Program-made: the position numbers and the translations under genes
The notes under the pieces: generated by a model
Told to the model about the DNA's origin: nothing
The model's database searches: none
What the model saw: the letters and a program-made list of their open reading frames with translations, nothing else
In this document: positions 40,984 through 54,560 of the stretch, piece by piece
How the letters are laid out: each line of letters begins with the position of its first letter
Position numbering within the stretch: the first letter of the stretch is position 1
NCBI GenBank assembly: GCA_019448385.1
Contig: JAGTXO010000017.1
Location: 518,501 to 582,500 of the forward strand
Source of the DNA: Diacronema lutheri
Taxonomy: Eukaryota > Haptophyta > Pavlovophyceae > Pavlovales > Pavlovaceae
Direction of reading: 5' to 3'
DNA length: 64,000 bases

Positions 40984-43685
40984 ATGGGGTGCGAGCTCGC
41001 CGACACGTTCGCGCTCGTCGTCCAGGGGCTGCTCGGCGTGCTCGCGCTGCTCTCGCTCGTGTGGAAGCGATACATCGAGTCGCCGCCGCGCCCGCTCATC
41101 ACCTGGCTGATGGACACGTCGAAGCAGGTGACCGGCGGCGGGACGGCGCACGTGACCAACGTGCTCCTCGGCATCCTGATGGAGAAGGTGGGCGGCGGCG
41201 GCGCCGAGGGCGCGGCGGTTGGCGAGGCGCACGGCGCGGTCGCCGATGGCGCGATGCCGCTCAGTCTAGCCGCTGCCGCTCCGGGCGACGCGCCTGCCAC
41301 GCCGTACGGCGACTCGGCGCTCGACGGCGCGCGCGGCGCCGCCGACGCCGGCGCGGACGCCAACTCAATCGACGCGGGCGGCTCTGACCAGTGCGTGTGG
41401 TACCTGGTGTTCCTCACGCTCGAGTGCACGTTGGGCGTGCTCATCCTGTGCACGCTCCTTTACGCGCTCAACTACGCCGCCGAGCGCCATTTCTTCTTGA
41501 AGCATTTTGTGTCCGGCGAGTACGGCGAGCCGCCGCGCGTCAAGCTGTGGCTCAAGCAGCTCGTCGCATACCAGGCGCTGCTGCTGATGATGAAGGTGTG
41601 CCTCGCGCTGCTCGTGCTACCGTTGCACGACGTCCTCCGCACCGCCGGCCGCGCGCTCCTCGCGCCGCTTGAGCCCTTCCCGCGCATCCAGCTGCTGCTC
41701 GTGATGGTCGTCGTTCCCCTCGTCCTCACCGTCTTCTCCTTTTGGATTCAGGCGCGCGCATCACACGCGCGCGCGTGCGCGCGCGCACGTCTAGCGCACG
41801 CGCGCGCGCGTGCGCTCTCCGCATCTGCCCTCGCGCCGGTCGCGCCGCGTGCGCACAGACCCGGCCGAGCGAGCCCCGCTTTCTGCCCCCCTCCCCTCCC
41901 CCTCCCCTCTGCCCAAGTGCGCACAGACCCGGCCGAGCGAGCCCCGCTTTCTGCCCCCCTCCCCTCCCCCTCCCCTCTGCCCAAGTGCGCACAGACCCGG
42001 CCGAGCGAGCCCCGCTTTCTGCCCCCCTCCCCTCCCCCTCCCCTCTGCCCAAGTGCGCACAGACCCGGCCGAGCGAGCCCCGCTTTCTGCCCCCCTCCCC
42101 TCCCCCTCCCCTCTGCCCAATCCCGCCCGGCCCGGCGCCGACCCACCGCGCGCAGGACAACGTGCTCATGTCGGCCGCGCAGTTTGAGATGATGGCAGAC
42201 CCTGAGGCCGGCTCGGACGAGGCACGCGCCGCCGAGCTGGCGGGCACGCAGATGGCCGCCGGGCACGTCGTCGCGCGGCGAGCGGGCTCGCGCCCGGCCC
42301 TCTCCTTCCTCGACCGCGGCCTCAACTCGAGCGCAGGCCTCGCTGGGCTCGCGACGATCGCGCAGCTGCGCAGCGCGACCGCGCGCGTCGCGCAGCGTGC
42401 CGTGCCGCGCGCCGCCGGCGTCGTCAGCACCGGCGCGCCGGCGGGCACCGGCGCGGGCGCGCGGCGCGCGAGCGGCTGCCGCATCGAGCTCGACGCCTTC
42501 GCCACGTCGACGCTCGCGCCGTTCGCGGTGCAGGCGCGCGCGCGCACGCCTGAGCCCGACGCGGTCGTCGAGGTCGACTCGTACGCGGCGGGCGCGGACG
42601 CGTTGTCCGGCGTGCCTGGCGCGGGTGGTGGCACGCGGCCGCGGGTGGTCGAGGGTGCGTGCGCGCACGCGGCCACGTCGACGCGCGCGCGGCGCGACGG
42701 CGGCGGAGGCGGGTGCGGAGACGCGCGCGATGCGTCGGCGGTTCGCGCCAACTCGCGCACCGAGCTGCTCGCGCGAGGCGGCGGCAGCAGCAGCGGCAGC
42801 CTCGGCATGTGCGATGGCGTCGCGGCGCGGACGCGCGGGCATGACGGCGCGATCGGCGGCGGCCACACCGGCGCGTGCGCGGACGATCGCGCGGCGCTCG
42901 AGGCTGCGCTCTCCGCCGAGGGCACGTGGCCGTCGCTGCCGCGGGGCGAGGCGCGCGCGGGCGCGGCGTGCGGCGCGCACCATGGCAGGCGCGGCTCGGC
43001 GCGCGCCATGCCCGGCGGCGACCTGCCGTCCTCATCCTCGGACGGCGAGGGCGGCGCGCACGACGGCGCCGGTGCCGGCCGGCACGCGGGCGCGGTCGCG
43101 CCGCGCCGCACGCGCGCACAGCCCGCGCCGGGCGCGGGCGCGCTGCCGGCGGACGGCGCGGCGCTGCTGCGCGCTGCGTCCGTGCTCGCCTCCAAATGCC
43201 CTGTGCCACCGCTCGTGCCCGCCAGCATGGCTGCCGGCGGCACGGCCGGCGGCGCGGCGCTGCTGCCGCGTGTGCCGCCAGCGGTGCACACGCCGTCGGC
43301 GCTCGCGTGGGCCCACGAGCCGCACGGCTTTGGCGGCAACGCGCCCGGCTGGGCGGAGGCGGACGGCGGCGCGTGTGGTCCGCGCGGCGAGGCGGCACAC
43401 GCGCTCGCCGACGCGCGCGGCGCTGACGGCACCGCGTCCGCTCCGTGGATGCCGGCCGCGGCGGACGCGCCTGCGCCGCCAGGCGGCGCGTGGCCTGAGG
43501 CGGTGCTGCTTCCCGCAACGCTACGCGTCTCCGCTGCACATGCGTTCATGCCCACGCCCACGCGCGGCGACGAGCGCCCTGAGGCGATGGGCGCGCAAGG
43601 CGGCGGTTTGCATCTCGATCGTCTCGACACCGACGGCGCGAGGCCCGGGGGCGCCGAGCCGGAGGGCCGGGAGGGCCCTGCGTAG
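40984..43685 (+). CDS. STIMATE/TMEM110-like membrane protein with long disordered tail
   Basis: Two exons, 40984-41751 and 42156-43685, give 765 codons. The family core is clear: CELADTFALVVQGLLGVLAL, KRYIESPPRPLITWLMDTSK, then two or more further helices including CTLGVLILCTLLYALNY and FSFWIQ|DNVLM across the splice. The only donor in phase is GC (cag|gcgcgc), a GC-AG intron. In animals STIMATE supports STIM1 at ER-plasma membrane contact sites; yeast and plant relatives sit in vacuole or ER membranes. An Ala-rich insert of about 60 residues sits between helices 2 and 3. The last 450 residues are Ala/Gly/Arg-rich without a known domain. Confidence 0.8.
41851..42121 (+). repeat. 68-base minisatellite, four copies, in the STIMATE-like intron
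   Basis: Copies begin with gcgcacagacccggccgagc at 41851, 41919, 41987 and 42055 and are nearly identical, each ending in a C/T-rich run (cccctccccctcccctctgc). The array fills most of the single intron and provides polypyrimidine tracts. Confidence 0.97.
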
Positions 43686-43733
43686 GTACAAACGCACAAT
43701 GTTCTAAGGGTGAGTACAGGGCCAGGCGGGGCC

Positions 43734-44231
43734 TCAGCTGGCGACCTTGGCCTGCGTCTTGATGCACGAGATCTGTGCGCCCTTGGCGTCGGTCACGTCG
43801 ATCTGCACGTCGAGCGTGACGCCCGAGAGCGGGATCGTCGGCACGTGGTACGAGATGCGGCCGTTGAACGGCGTCCCCGCCTTCTTGGGGCAGACGATGC
43901 CGAATTGCTTGCAGATGTCGAAGGCGACGATGGCGAGCGGCACGCCATAGTACGACACGGTGAGCTTCGCCGCGCCGCCGTCCACCTCCCGATCAAGTGT
44001 GCCCGCGATCGCGACGCGCAGCTCGGCGTCGGGCTTGACCGGGTCGGGATCAAAGTCCATCGCGGAGATGCGCAGGTGGTCGGTGACGCCGGGGCAGCGC
44101 TCAAAGTGGTGCGGGCCCATCACCTCGCCGAGCAGCCGCCGGCTCGCCGGCGGCTCCACCGGCAGCGCGCGCCCGCCGACGAGGGCCAAGAGGGCGGCCG
44201 CTGCCAATAGTGTGGAAGGCGGCGCCCCCAT
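43734..44231 (-). CDS. Secreted ML-domain (MD-2-related lipid-binding) protein, NPC2-like
   Basis: Single exon, 165 codons from ATG 44231; an in-frame ATG at 44258 would add nine residues. The N terminus is a good signal peptide (MGAPPSTLLAAAALLALVGG). The mature part matches the ML domain: FERCPGVTDHLRISAMDFDP, FDICKQFGIVCPKKAGTPF, and VQIDVTDAKGAQISCIKTQA. It holds the Cys pairs that form the usual disulfides. ML proteins bind sterols or other lipids; NPC2 moves sterol out of lysosomes. Which lipid is bound here is unknown. Its stop is 48 bases from the convergent STIMATE-like stop. Confidence 0.85.
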   Translation of the reverse strand: MGAPPSTLLAAAALLALVGGRALPVEPPASRRLLGEVMGPHHFERCPGVTDHLRISAMDFDPDPVKPDAELRVAIAGTLDREVDGGAAKLTVSYYGVPLAIVAFDICKQFGIVCPKKAGTPFNGRISYHVPTIPLSGVTLDVQIDVTDAKGAQISCIKTQAKVAS

Positions 44232-44375
44232 CGTTCCTGTCCGGAGGGCGCGTCTCATCCGGACAAGCTGTTCCGGAGCCGAGCGCCCGTAGCCCGTGTG
44301 AACCCTAGCGGCTGCGGAGACTCCCGCCGCGCATCTTCCAAGTCCCCGCCGCCCGCTCTCGCCCCGCCGAGAGCC
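44232..44375. promoter_or_regulatory. Shared divergent promoter, ML-domain / DEAD helicase
   Basis: 144 bases lie between start codons. The interval contains a gtccggagggcg / catccggacaagctgttccgg set of repeated tccgg words. No TATA box is seen. Confidence 0.35.
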
Positions 44376-47708
<3,333 letters not shown>

Positions 47709-49045
47709 TAACGCTGCTCGCACACTGCGCCCGCGCCGCGGGTGGGCATGCGCACGATGGGGGGCGGGCGAGTGTGCGCTCGTGCGAGCGCACCGCTTCT
47801 CAAAACAAAAAAATGCCGGAACAAAGGGGCGCACGGCTGGGCGGCAAGAGGCATGGAGGGAGGGGGTGAGGGGCGAGGCGCTGGGGTTTGGGCACGCCGG
47901 GGGCAGCCGGCACCAGCTGGGGACGCGCGTGCGCCGTGCGCGCGCGATCGGGGCGCTGCCGCAGCGGCCCCCTCCTGGCCCTCTGCGAGCCGCCGGCCGG
48001 CGGCTCGGGCGGACGGCGGAGGCACGGGCGGCGCGTGGCACGCGCGCCTTGTCCGCGGGCGGCGTGGCGCGTGCCCGGCGAGGGCTCACGGGGCGAAAGC
48101 GGCGGGGCGGCACGGGCCGCGTCTGCGCGCGCCGCGCGCGGCATGCCCGCGGCCGTCCAACCCGTGTGATCGGTACGGTGCGCGTGGCCGGGCCGTTCGC
48201 TGCCGTGAGGGTGCATGCGGTGAGCAGTTGGTGGGGCGGAGGGCGGCGCACGAGGGCGGGCGGGCTGGCGGGCGGGCGCGCAGGCTGCTGAGCAGAGCTG
48301 CACGCGTGCTCGCTGCCGTGCTCGTGAGCCCTGTCGCCCGCGCTGCGCCCCCAGACGCCCGCCGCGTCGCCGTCACTTCGGCGCCCGTTGCCCCTGCCCC
48401 TTTCCCGCCCTTTGTCCCCGTGTCCTCGTGTCCTCGTGTCCCCGCATCGTGTCTTGCCCCGCACCAACCCAACCCCCCCCCCCCCCCCCCCCCCCTGCTC
48501 GAGCGCCGCTGACGGCGCATGCGGGCATAGTTCGCGCGCGCAGCCTGGCACGCACGCGCCGCGCTCGATCGCGCGCTTTGCCTGCGCCCCGCTGCGGGGT
48601 CAGGCGGCCCCGCGCCCAAGGCGCGGCCGTGCGGCCGCGCGGCGCGGCTGATGCCCTGCGACCAGCCGAGCGCACCAGCGCGCGCGGGGCTGCACGCGAG
48701 CGCCGAGCTGCCGATGCGCGCGACTGCGAGCCCGGCGCTGGCGTGGTGATGGGCGTGGGCGGCGCGCGCGCGCGCGCGCGCGATGCCCGGTGCCAGACCA
48801 ACTCGGTGCCCGGACTATTTCGGCGCGAGCCAGCTCTCTCACGCGCGCGCGCCGAGCCGACGACTCCCTCTCAGAACGGGCAGAGTGCGTGTGAGCGTTG
48901 ACAGTCAGTGTCAGTGTATGCCCCGGAGCTGTGACTGAACGGCCCCCAACCACGTTCCGCTCCGAATTTCACTTGAGTCAACTCGAGACGCACAGGACGG
49001 CCATCGCCTGGTGCCTCCCTCGCTGACGGATCCGGTGCGAGCAGG
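47709..49045. other. Intergenic region, 1.3 kb
   Basis: It lies between the helicase stop and the Sec62 start. Long frames are open on both strands, as expected for such GC content, but none shows a domain or a believable start. A C tract (about 48473-48495) precedes a possible AG. The last 150 bases are less GC-rich (gacagtcagtgtcagtgtat) and are likely the Sec62 promoter. Confidence 0.5.
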
Positions 49046-51607
49046 ATGAGCGCGGTGCGGCAGCGCGGCGCGGTGCGCGCGGCGCCTTCGGCGCGACCCG
49101 ATGATGCGCTTCTCAAGGTGGCAAACTGGCTGCGCGAGCCGCGCCGCTCCGGAGTCACGACGCGCGAGGCGGTGCAGTACGAGCGGGTGCGCGCCGCATG
49201 CGCGTGCAACGCTCCTGTCGCGCCGTGCGATGCTACGCGCGGTGCGACGCGCGCGGCGCGCTTGCCACGAAAGCCGCGTCGTCGTCGTCGCGCGCGCGCG
49301 CACACACAAACCACCATCGGCCGCTTCCCGCGCGCTCGAGCGCGTGGCCACAGTCTCGCGATTGCTTGCCGGCGGGGCGCGACCTGCGCTGCGGGCACGC
49401 GAGCCTGCGCTTCGGACGCGCAGTGTGCTTGGTCGGCGCCACGCTGTCCACGGCTTCACTGCTGTGGATGGCTGCCCGCCCGCTTCCCGCCCGCCCGCCC
49501 ACACGCCCACACGCCCACGCCGCACGCGCTTGGCGCGCGCGTGCCGCTGCTCAGCGCGTCGAGTACTTCAAGGGAACCAAGATGGTGGAGGCGCTGCTCT
49601 CGCCGAAGTACAAGGACGTGAAGGGCGCGCCGCCCGTCTGCTCGAAGCCCGACGCCATCGCCCTCTGCTCGCGCCTGCTGAGCGGTGCGCAACCGCCGCC
49701 CGCGCCGCGCTGAGCCATGCGCCGTGCCGCGCAGCGCCATTCGCCATTGAACGTTGGCGCGCGCGCTCAGGCGGCGGCGCGTGCCTAAGCGCCGCACCTA
49801 CGGCGGCGCTCGAGCGCACCGACCGCGAGTGCGCGCTCACAAATGCCCCGTGCCCGCCGCGCCCGACTCGGCGTGCCTTCCATGCCGCCGCGCCTTCCAT
49901 GCCGCCGCGCCGCCGCCGCGCCGCCGCCGCGCCGCTGCCGCGCCGACCCGCGCAGCGCAATACTTCCACCGCTCTCAGCGCATCTTCATCTCGGCGCGCC
50001 GGTGGGAGCTCGAGATGCACCCGGTCCACACCTTTGAGGAGGATGGGCTCTACACGTGGCTTCACGAGGTGCGACGGCGTGCGGCGTGCGGCGGGGCCGA
50101 GCGCGCGAGAGGGGCGAGGGGAGGGTGGGCAGAGGGGCAATGGGAGGGTGGGCAGCTTGTCCGATGGGCGGAGGGCTGGCGTGATGGGCAGAGGGGCAAG
50201 GGGAGGGTGGGCAGCTTGTCCGTTGGGTGGAGGGCTGGCGTGATGGGCAGAGGGCGAGGGGAGGGTGGGCAGCTTGTCCGATGGGCGGGGGGCTGCCGTG
50301 ATGGGCAGAGGGCGCGCCTGGAGCGTTTGCGGGGCGAGGGCGGTTGGATGCGGGCCCCACGAGCGTTGGGTCGGCGGTTGGATGCCGGCCCCACGAGCGT
50401 TGGGTCGAGTCGCGCGCGTCGCGCTTTGTGTCCTGGCGCCGAGCGCCGCGCGCGTGGCTCGGCGCGTTCGCACGCCGCGCGCCTCACACCCCGCGCTTCA
50501 CGCTCACACCCCGCGCCCGCGCCCGCGCCCCGCCCACGCCCACGCCCGCGCCCGCCGCTGACGGCGGCGCGCGCACGCCAGGGGAGCAAAGGCCGCTTGT
50601 ACGCGCTGTGCGGTCTGACGCTCGCCGGCGCGCTGCTGCTGTGCATGGTACAGATCTGGCCGATTTGGATGAAGATTGGCCTCTGGTGGTGCTCCGTCAC
50701 GTTCCTCACGACCTTCTCCGCGCTGTGCGCCGTGCGGCTCGCCCTCTTCCTCGTCATGTTCGCCGTCGGCTTCCGCGGCATCTGGCTCTTTCCAAACCTC
50801 TTTGATGACAACCAGACCTTTGCCGGAAGCTTCCTGCCAATCATGGGCAAGGCCGAACCCGTCGTCGTCGCGGACGAGTGCGCGCGAGGCGCGGCGCACG
50901 CGGCGCGCGACGCGACGCGCTGCGCTCGCGCCGCCGCGTTGACGCCGCGGCGGTCTGGGCCCGTCGCCCCGCCCCGCGTGCCGCCGCGCCCCGCGTGCCG
51001 CTGCGCCGCTGCAGATATGATTCGGATGACGACGAGTTGCGCCGCATCCGGACCAAGAAGAAGGGCGCCGAGCCGGCCGACGCGGCGAACGGCGCAGCGG
51101 ATGGCGGCGCGGCGGACGGCGCGGCGACCGCCGCGTCGCCCAAGCGGCGGCGGCCGCCTGTGGACGACGACCCGTCGTGGAAGTTTGGCCTTGTGAACGC
51201 GGCTATCCTCGGCGTGATTGGCCTGATCGCGTGCTGGTGCGCCGCTGCAGCACCACCCGTACCCGCAAGCCGCGCCTATCCGCCCCGCTCTTCCCCCCCC
51301 CCCCCCCCCCCCCCTTCCTACCCCCCTTCCTACCCCCCTTACCGACTGACCCTAGCCAATGACCCTGACACCCCCACCCCACCCCCCGACCCCAAACGCC
51401 ACCAGGAACATGGGCTTCTTCGACGGCGAGAACGTTCCCGATTTTGTCGCAAAGCACGACGACCTGCAGCACTATTTCCCGACACTCGCCGCGCCGCCGA
51501 CCGCGGCGGATGCGGGCGCAAACGGCACGGCGGGCGGAACGGAGGGCGAGGGCGCGGATGAGCACGACCCGTTCGCCGCGCCTGCGGAGGAGGGCGAGAA
51601 GTATTGA
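49046..51607 (+). CDS. SEC62: Sec62, ER protein translocation subunit
   Basis: Six exons: 49046-49186, 49555-49684, 49956-50068, 50582-50877, 51015-51236 and 51406-51607; 367 codons in frame. The Sec62 domain is plain: VANWLREPRRSGVTTREAV, RVEYFKGTKMVEALLS, QYFHRSQRIFIS, and EEDGLYTWLHE before two membrane helices (LYALCGLTLAGALLLCMVQI; CAVRLALFLVMFAVGFRGIW) and FPNLFDDNQTFAGSF. Sec62 works with Sec61 and Sec63 in post-translational import into the ER. Oddly, a third hydrophobic stretch (FGLVNAAILGVIGLIACW) lies near the C terminus. The tail is acidic (EGEGADEHDPF). Intron 3 holds a 58-59 base repeat. Confidence 0.92.
50110..50320 (+). repeat. 58-59 base minisatellite in Sec62 intron 3
   Basis: The word gggcagcttgtccg recurs near 50150, 50209 and 50267 inside similar 58-59 base units (gagggctggcgtgatgggca). 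A shorter doublet (gccccacgagcgttgggtcg) follows at 50350-50410. Confidence 0.9.
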
Positions 51608-51734
51608 GCGCCGGGAGGGGTGGGAAGGCGACTAGGGGCGAGCGGGGCAAGGCCGTCCGTGCTCGGCCTGCGCATGCGCGCGGACGTGCGGGCGATACAC
51701 GCGTCAAGAGTGGCGATGGCGACAGGAATCACTC

Positions 51735-51740
51735 AATAAA
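51735..51740 (+). promoter_or_regulatory. AATAAA polyadenylation signal for Sec62
   Basis: A canonical AATAAA lies 128 bases after the Sec62 stop and just before a C19-A19 tract (51757-51794). Confidence 0.5.
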
Positions 51741-52103
51741 TTAGTCTGGGAACAAGCCCCCCCCCCCCCCCCCCCAAAAAAAAAAAAAAAAAAAGAAAAA
51801 AGATTATCCCCATACACTCCTCGCGCCAGCATCTTGGGCGAGGGCGACGTCTCGACGTCGACGCGCGCGAGTTGGATTGCGCGCGCGCGCCTCTACGTCC
51901 AAACAGGCATTGCACGAGCGGCACGGCGAGGCAAGCGCACTGCGCGGCAGCGTTCGCGCACGCGCGCGTCCGATGCTGCGCGCGGAAGTCGCGCGCCGCG
52001 CGAGCCGCCGTCTTCGAGAAAGCAACCGTCCGAGGGACATGGCGCACGGGCTGCCTGACGGCTGCCTGGCCGCACGCAGCGCCCGGCCGCCGCGGTGGCG
52101 GGC
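51741..52103. other. Intergenic with C19-A19 tract
   Basis: The spacer between the convergent Sec62 and YcnI-like genes holds a run of 19 C directly followed by 19 A and a few more A residues. The rest shows no convincing gene. Confidence 0.7.
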
Positions 52104-53360
52104 TTACGGCTGCGACTTGACGATGACGGACTGGACCGGCGACGCGTCCGGCGTGCCGGCAATTGCCTTGAAGTGAGCTGGCGCGAGGCAGCGGAGGAAG
52201 AAAAGCGAGAAGAGCGCGGCGAAATTGAGCACGCTCGCGGCGAGCGCGACCCACGAGACCTCGATCGCCGGCATCTCAGCCGTGTCGGCCGTGTCGGCCG
52301 AGGTGGCGGTGGCCGCGTCCGAGCCATCTTTATTGAGCTGCTTCACGTCATCCTTCACCGTCTTCACGTCGCCCTCGAGCGCGTCGATGCGGCCGTCGGA
52401 CGACGACTTGCGCGCCTCGAGCTCGGCGACGCGCGCGTTGGTCGCATCGTGCAGCGGGCCCGTCACTTCGTTGACAAGGTCGACAACGTGCGCCTCGTCG
52501 GTAATCTCTGCGCCGTGCTCTTTGGGCTCCACCGTCGTGCCGAGGAACTTCATGCCCTTCACGCCCACATCGACCTCGCAGTTTTCCGCCGAGTGCACGT
52601 ACGTGTACGCGCACGCGCTCGGGCCGTTCGGGCCCATGAAGCCCGCGTACCAGCTCTGGGTACCGCTCTGGCCGCAGAGCGTGTACGACGTCGTCGTATC
52701 GGTGGCCGGATCAGCGGTTGGCGTGTCCGACGTCGTCACGAGCGCGCCCCACCACAGCGTGTACTCGCCGTTCCAGATGGAGTTGGTCGCGCGCACGGCA
52801 GGTGAGGCGCTCGCGTCGCCCGCGTCGTCAAACGTGCAGCCAAAACCGGCGCCAAAGTGCTGGATGAGCATGTGCGACGCGTCGATGCCGTTGGCGCCGG
52901 TCGCCTGCATTGTCACCTTGATCGGGCGCCGCGTGGTGTTGCCGCCGTGGCTCCACGTCGGCGTGGACGGGATGGTCGCGTAGTCGATCGCGAATTCCCA
53001 GCCCGGGCGGTTCTCAAAGCTGACGCTCTCGATGCCGCGCGGAATGTCGACCTCGATCTTGGTGAAGAACTTGCCCGTCTTGCTCGAGACGACGCGCATG
53101 TCAAAGTAGCCGTACGCCCTGCCGAGCCGGAACACGTTGAGATTAGGTCGCATGCGCGCGCAGCGCGGTGAGCGGTGCGCTCGGCTCGGCGAGGCGCGCA
53201 GCGCGGCGCACCGCGCGCGTGCGGGTGGGGTGGCGGGCGCGGCGGCAGAACGAAGCAAGCGCGCGCACGCGGACGGTTGCTTGACATGCGCTGGATTGGC
53301 CAGCGAGGTCGACTTGATCAGCACGTGCCCGGACGTCGCGAGTGCGAGGAGCGAGAGCAT
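52104..53360 (-). CDS. YcnI-like (DUF1775) copper-binding-type protein with coiled coil and membrane anchor
   Basis: Two exons, 53360-53269 and 53118-52104; 368 codons. I chose ATG 53360 since the GTG upstream is not a likely start. The signal peptide MLSLLALATSG ends just before HVLIKS, so the mature protein probably begins with His. Bacterial YcnI binds Cu(II) through that N-terminal His (monohistidine brace) together with Glu and Trp. The domain continues over the splice with YGYFDMRVVSSKTGKFFTK, VDIPRGIESVSF and NRPGWEF. A middle part with paired Cys (HFGAGFGCTF, YTLCGQSG, PSACAY, ENCEVDVG) resembles an added extracellular domain. A coiled coil (ARVAELEARKSSSDGRIDAL) and one membrane helix (VSWVALAASVLNFAALFSLF) close the protein. 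It would face outside or an organelle lumen. Confidence 0.8.
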   Translation of the reverse strand: MLSLLALATSGHVLIKSTSLANPAHVKQPSACARLLRSAAAPATPPARARCAALRASPSRAHRSPRCARMRPNLNVFRLGRAYGYFDMRVVSSKTGKFFTKIEVDIPRGIESVSFENRPGWEFAIDYATIPSTPTWSHGGNTTRRPIKVTMQATGANGIDASHMLIQHFGAGFGCTFDDAGDASASPAVRATNSIWNGEYTLWWGALVTTSDTPTADPATDTTTSYTLCGQSGTQSWYAGFMGPNGPSACAYTYVHSAENCEVDVGVKGMKFLGTTVEPKEHGAEITDEAHVVDLVNEVTGPLHDATNARVAELEARKSSSDGRIDALEGDVKTVKDDVKQLNKDGSDAATATSADTADTAEMPAIEVSWVALAASVLNFAALFSLFFLRCLAPAHFKAIAGTPDASPVQSVIVKSQP

Positions 53361-53825
53361 GTCGGAGAGGGACGTGGAACGGAAGGGTGAAGGGCTGGGC
53401 ACGCCCTCGGTTTTGGTGCCTAAAAGGCATAGAGGTGTCGGGCCAGTTACGACCTACCTTTCGAAGTCGTAAGTATACTAACGACGCTTCCGACGGGTCA
53501 AGAAGTGCGGGGTCAGGAAGTGCGCAGCGAGGCGCCAGGCGAAGCAGGCCCAAAGGCCCACACGCGCCTAGCCACCGCGCGCCGCCGCCCGCGCGCCGCC
53601 GCACCGGTGGCCGCCGTCAACCACACCACCGGCCGACGCGCACGCGCACGCCGAGGCCCGAAGATCGTCGACGACGACCGCCACCCCCGAGCCGCCGCCT
53701 GCCACGTCGCCAAGCCGCCCGCCGCCGCTGCAGAGCGCGACGCCCGCCGCCAGCGAGCCGCCGCCCTCCCCGCCGCGTCGCAGCCCCCTGCCGCCGCCGC
53801 GAAGCGCACCGCCACCCGCCGCCAG
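53361..53825. other. Intergenic, with small hairpin and low-complexity stretch
   Basis: At 53447-53472 an inverted repeat ttacgac / gtcgtaa encloses a 12-base loop, upstream of the YcnI-like start. Position 53475-53492 (atactaacgacgcttccg) is 16 of 18 identical to 18305-18322. From 53560 on the DNA is Pro/Arg/Ala-coding low-complexity sequence leading into the 189-base repeat. No gene start is convincing. Confidence 0.5.
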
Positions 53826-54560
53826 CGTGGCAAGCGCCGCGATGCTGGCCGCGTGGCCGCGCACGCGCGCCCCGCCGCCCCCAAACCCACCGACCGGGGC
53901 GAAAAGCACGTTGTTCGCGGTGCCGGCGCAGTCGATGGGCAGGGGCGGCGGGGCGCCCGGAGCGCGGCCATCAGAGCGCGAGGGCGCAGCCGTCGCAAGC
54001 GAAGGTTTCGTCGTAGAGAAGGCCACGCCGCCGTCGCTCGTGCGGCCGTGCGCGCGCGCCCCGCCACCCCCAAACCCACCGACCGGGGCGAAAAGTACGT
54101 TGTTCGCGGTGCCGGCGCAGTCGATGGGCAGGGGCGGCGGGGCGCGCGGAGCGCTGCCATCAGAGCGCGAGGGCGCAGCCGTCGCAAGCGAAGGTTTCGT
54201 CGTAGAGAAGGCCACGCCGCCGTCGCTCGTGCGGCCGTGCGCGCGCGCCCCGCCACCCCCAAACCCACCGACCGGGGCGAAAAGTACGTTGTTCGCGGTG
54301 CCGGCGCAGTCGATGGGTAGGGGCGGCGGGGCGCGCGGAGCGCGGCCATCAGAGCGCGAGGGCGCAGCCGTCGCAAGCGAAGGTTTCGTCGTAGAGAAGG
54401 CCACGCCGCCGTCGCTCGTGCGGCCGTGCGCGCGCGCCCCGCCACCCCCAACCCCACCGACCGGGGCGAAAAGTACGTTGTTCGCGGTGCCGGCGCAGTC
54501 GATGGGCAGGGGCGGCGGGGCGCGCGGAGCGCGGCCATCAGAGCGCGAGGGCGCAGCCTG
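53826..54560. repeat. 189-base minisatellite, about four copies
   Basis: The landmark gtcgatggg recurs at 53931, 54120, 54309 and 54498, exactly 189 bases apart; copies differ at only a few positions. As 189 is a multiple of three, frames on both strands stay open. The plus frame 53827-54699 reads PPPPNPPTGAKSTLFAVPAQ, then SEREGAAVASEGFVVEKATP. The minus frame reads NNVLFAPVGGFGGGG, GVAFSTTKPSLATAAPS. I cannot decide which, if any, is translated. Confidence 0.95.

Noticed and set aside
47709-49045. Possible genes in the helicase-Sec62 spacer
   Set aside because: All frames are Arg/Ala/Pro-rich without domains, consistent starts or splice-linked partners.
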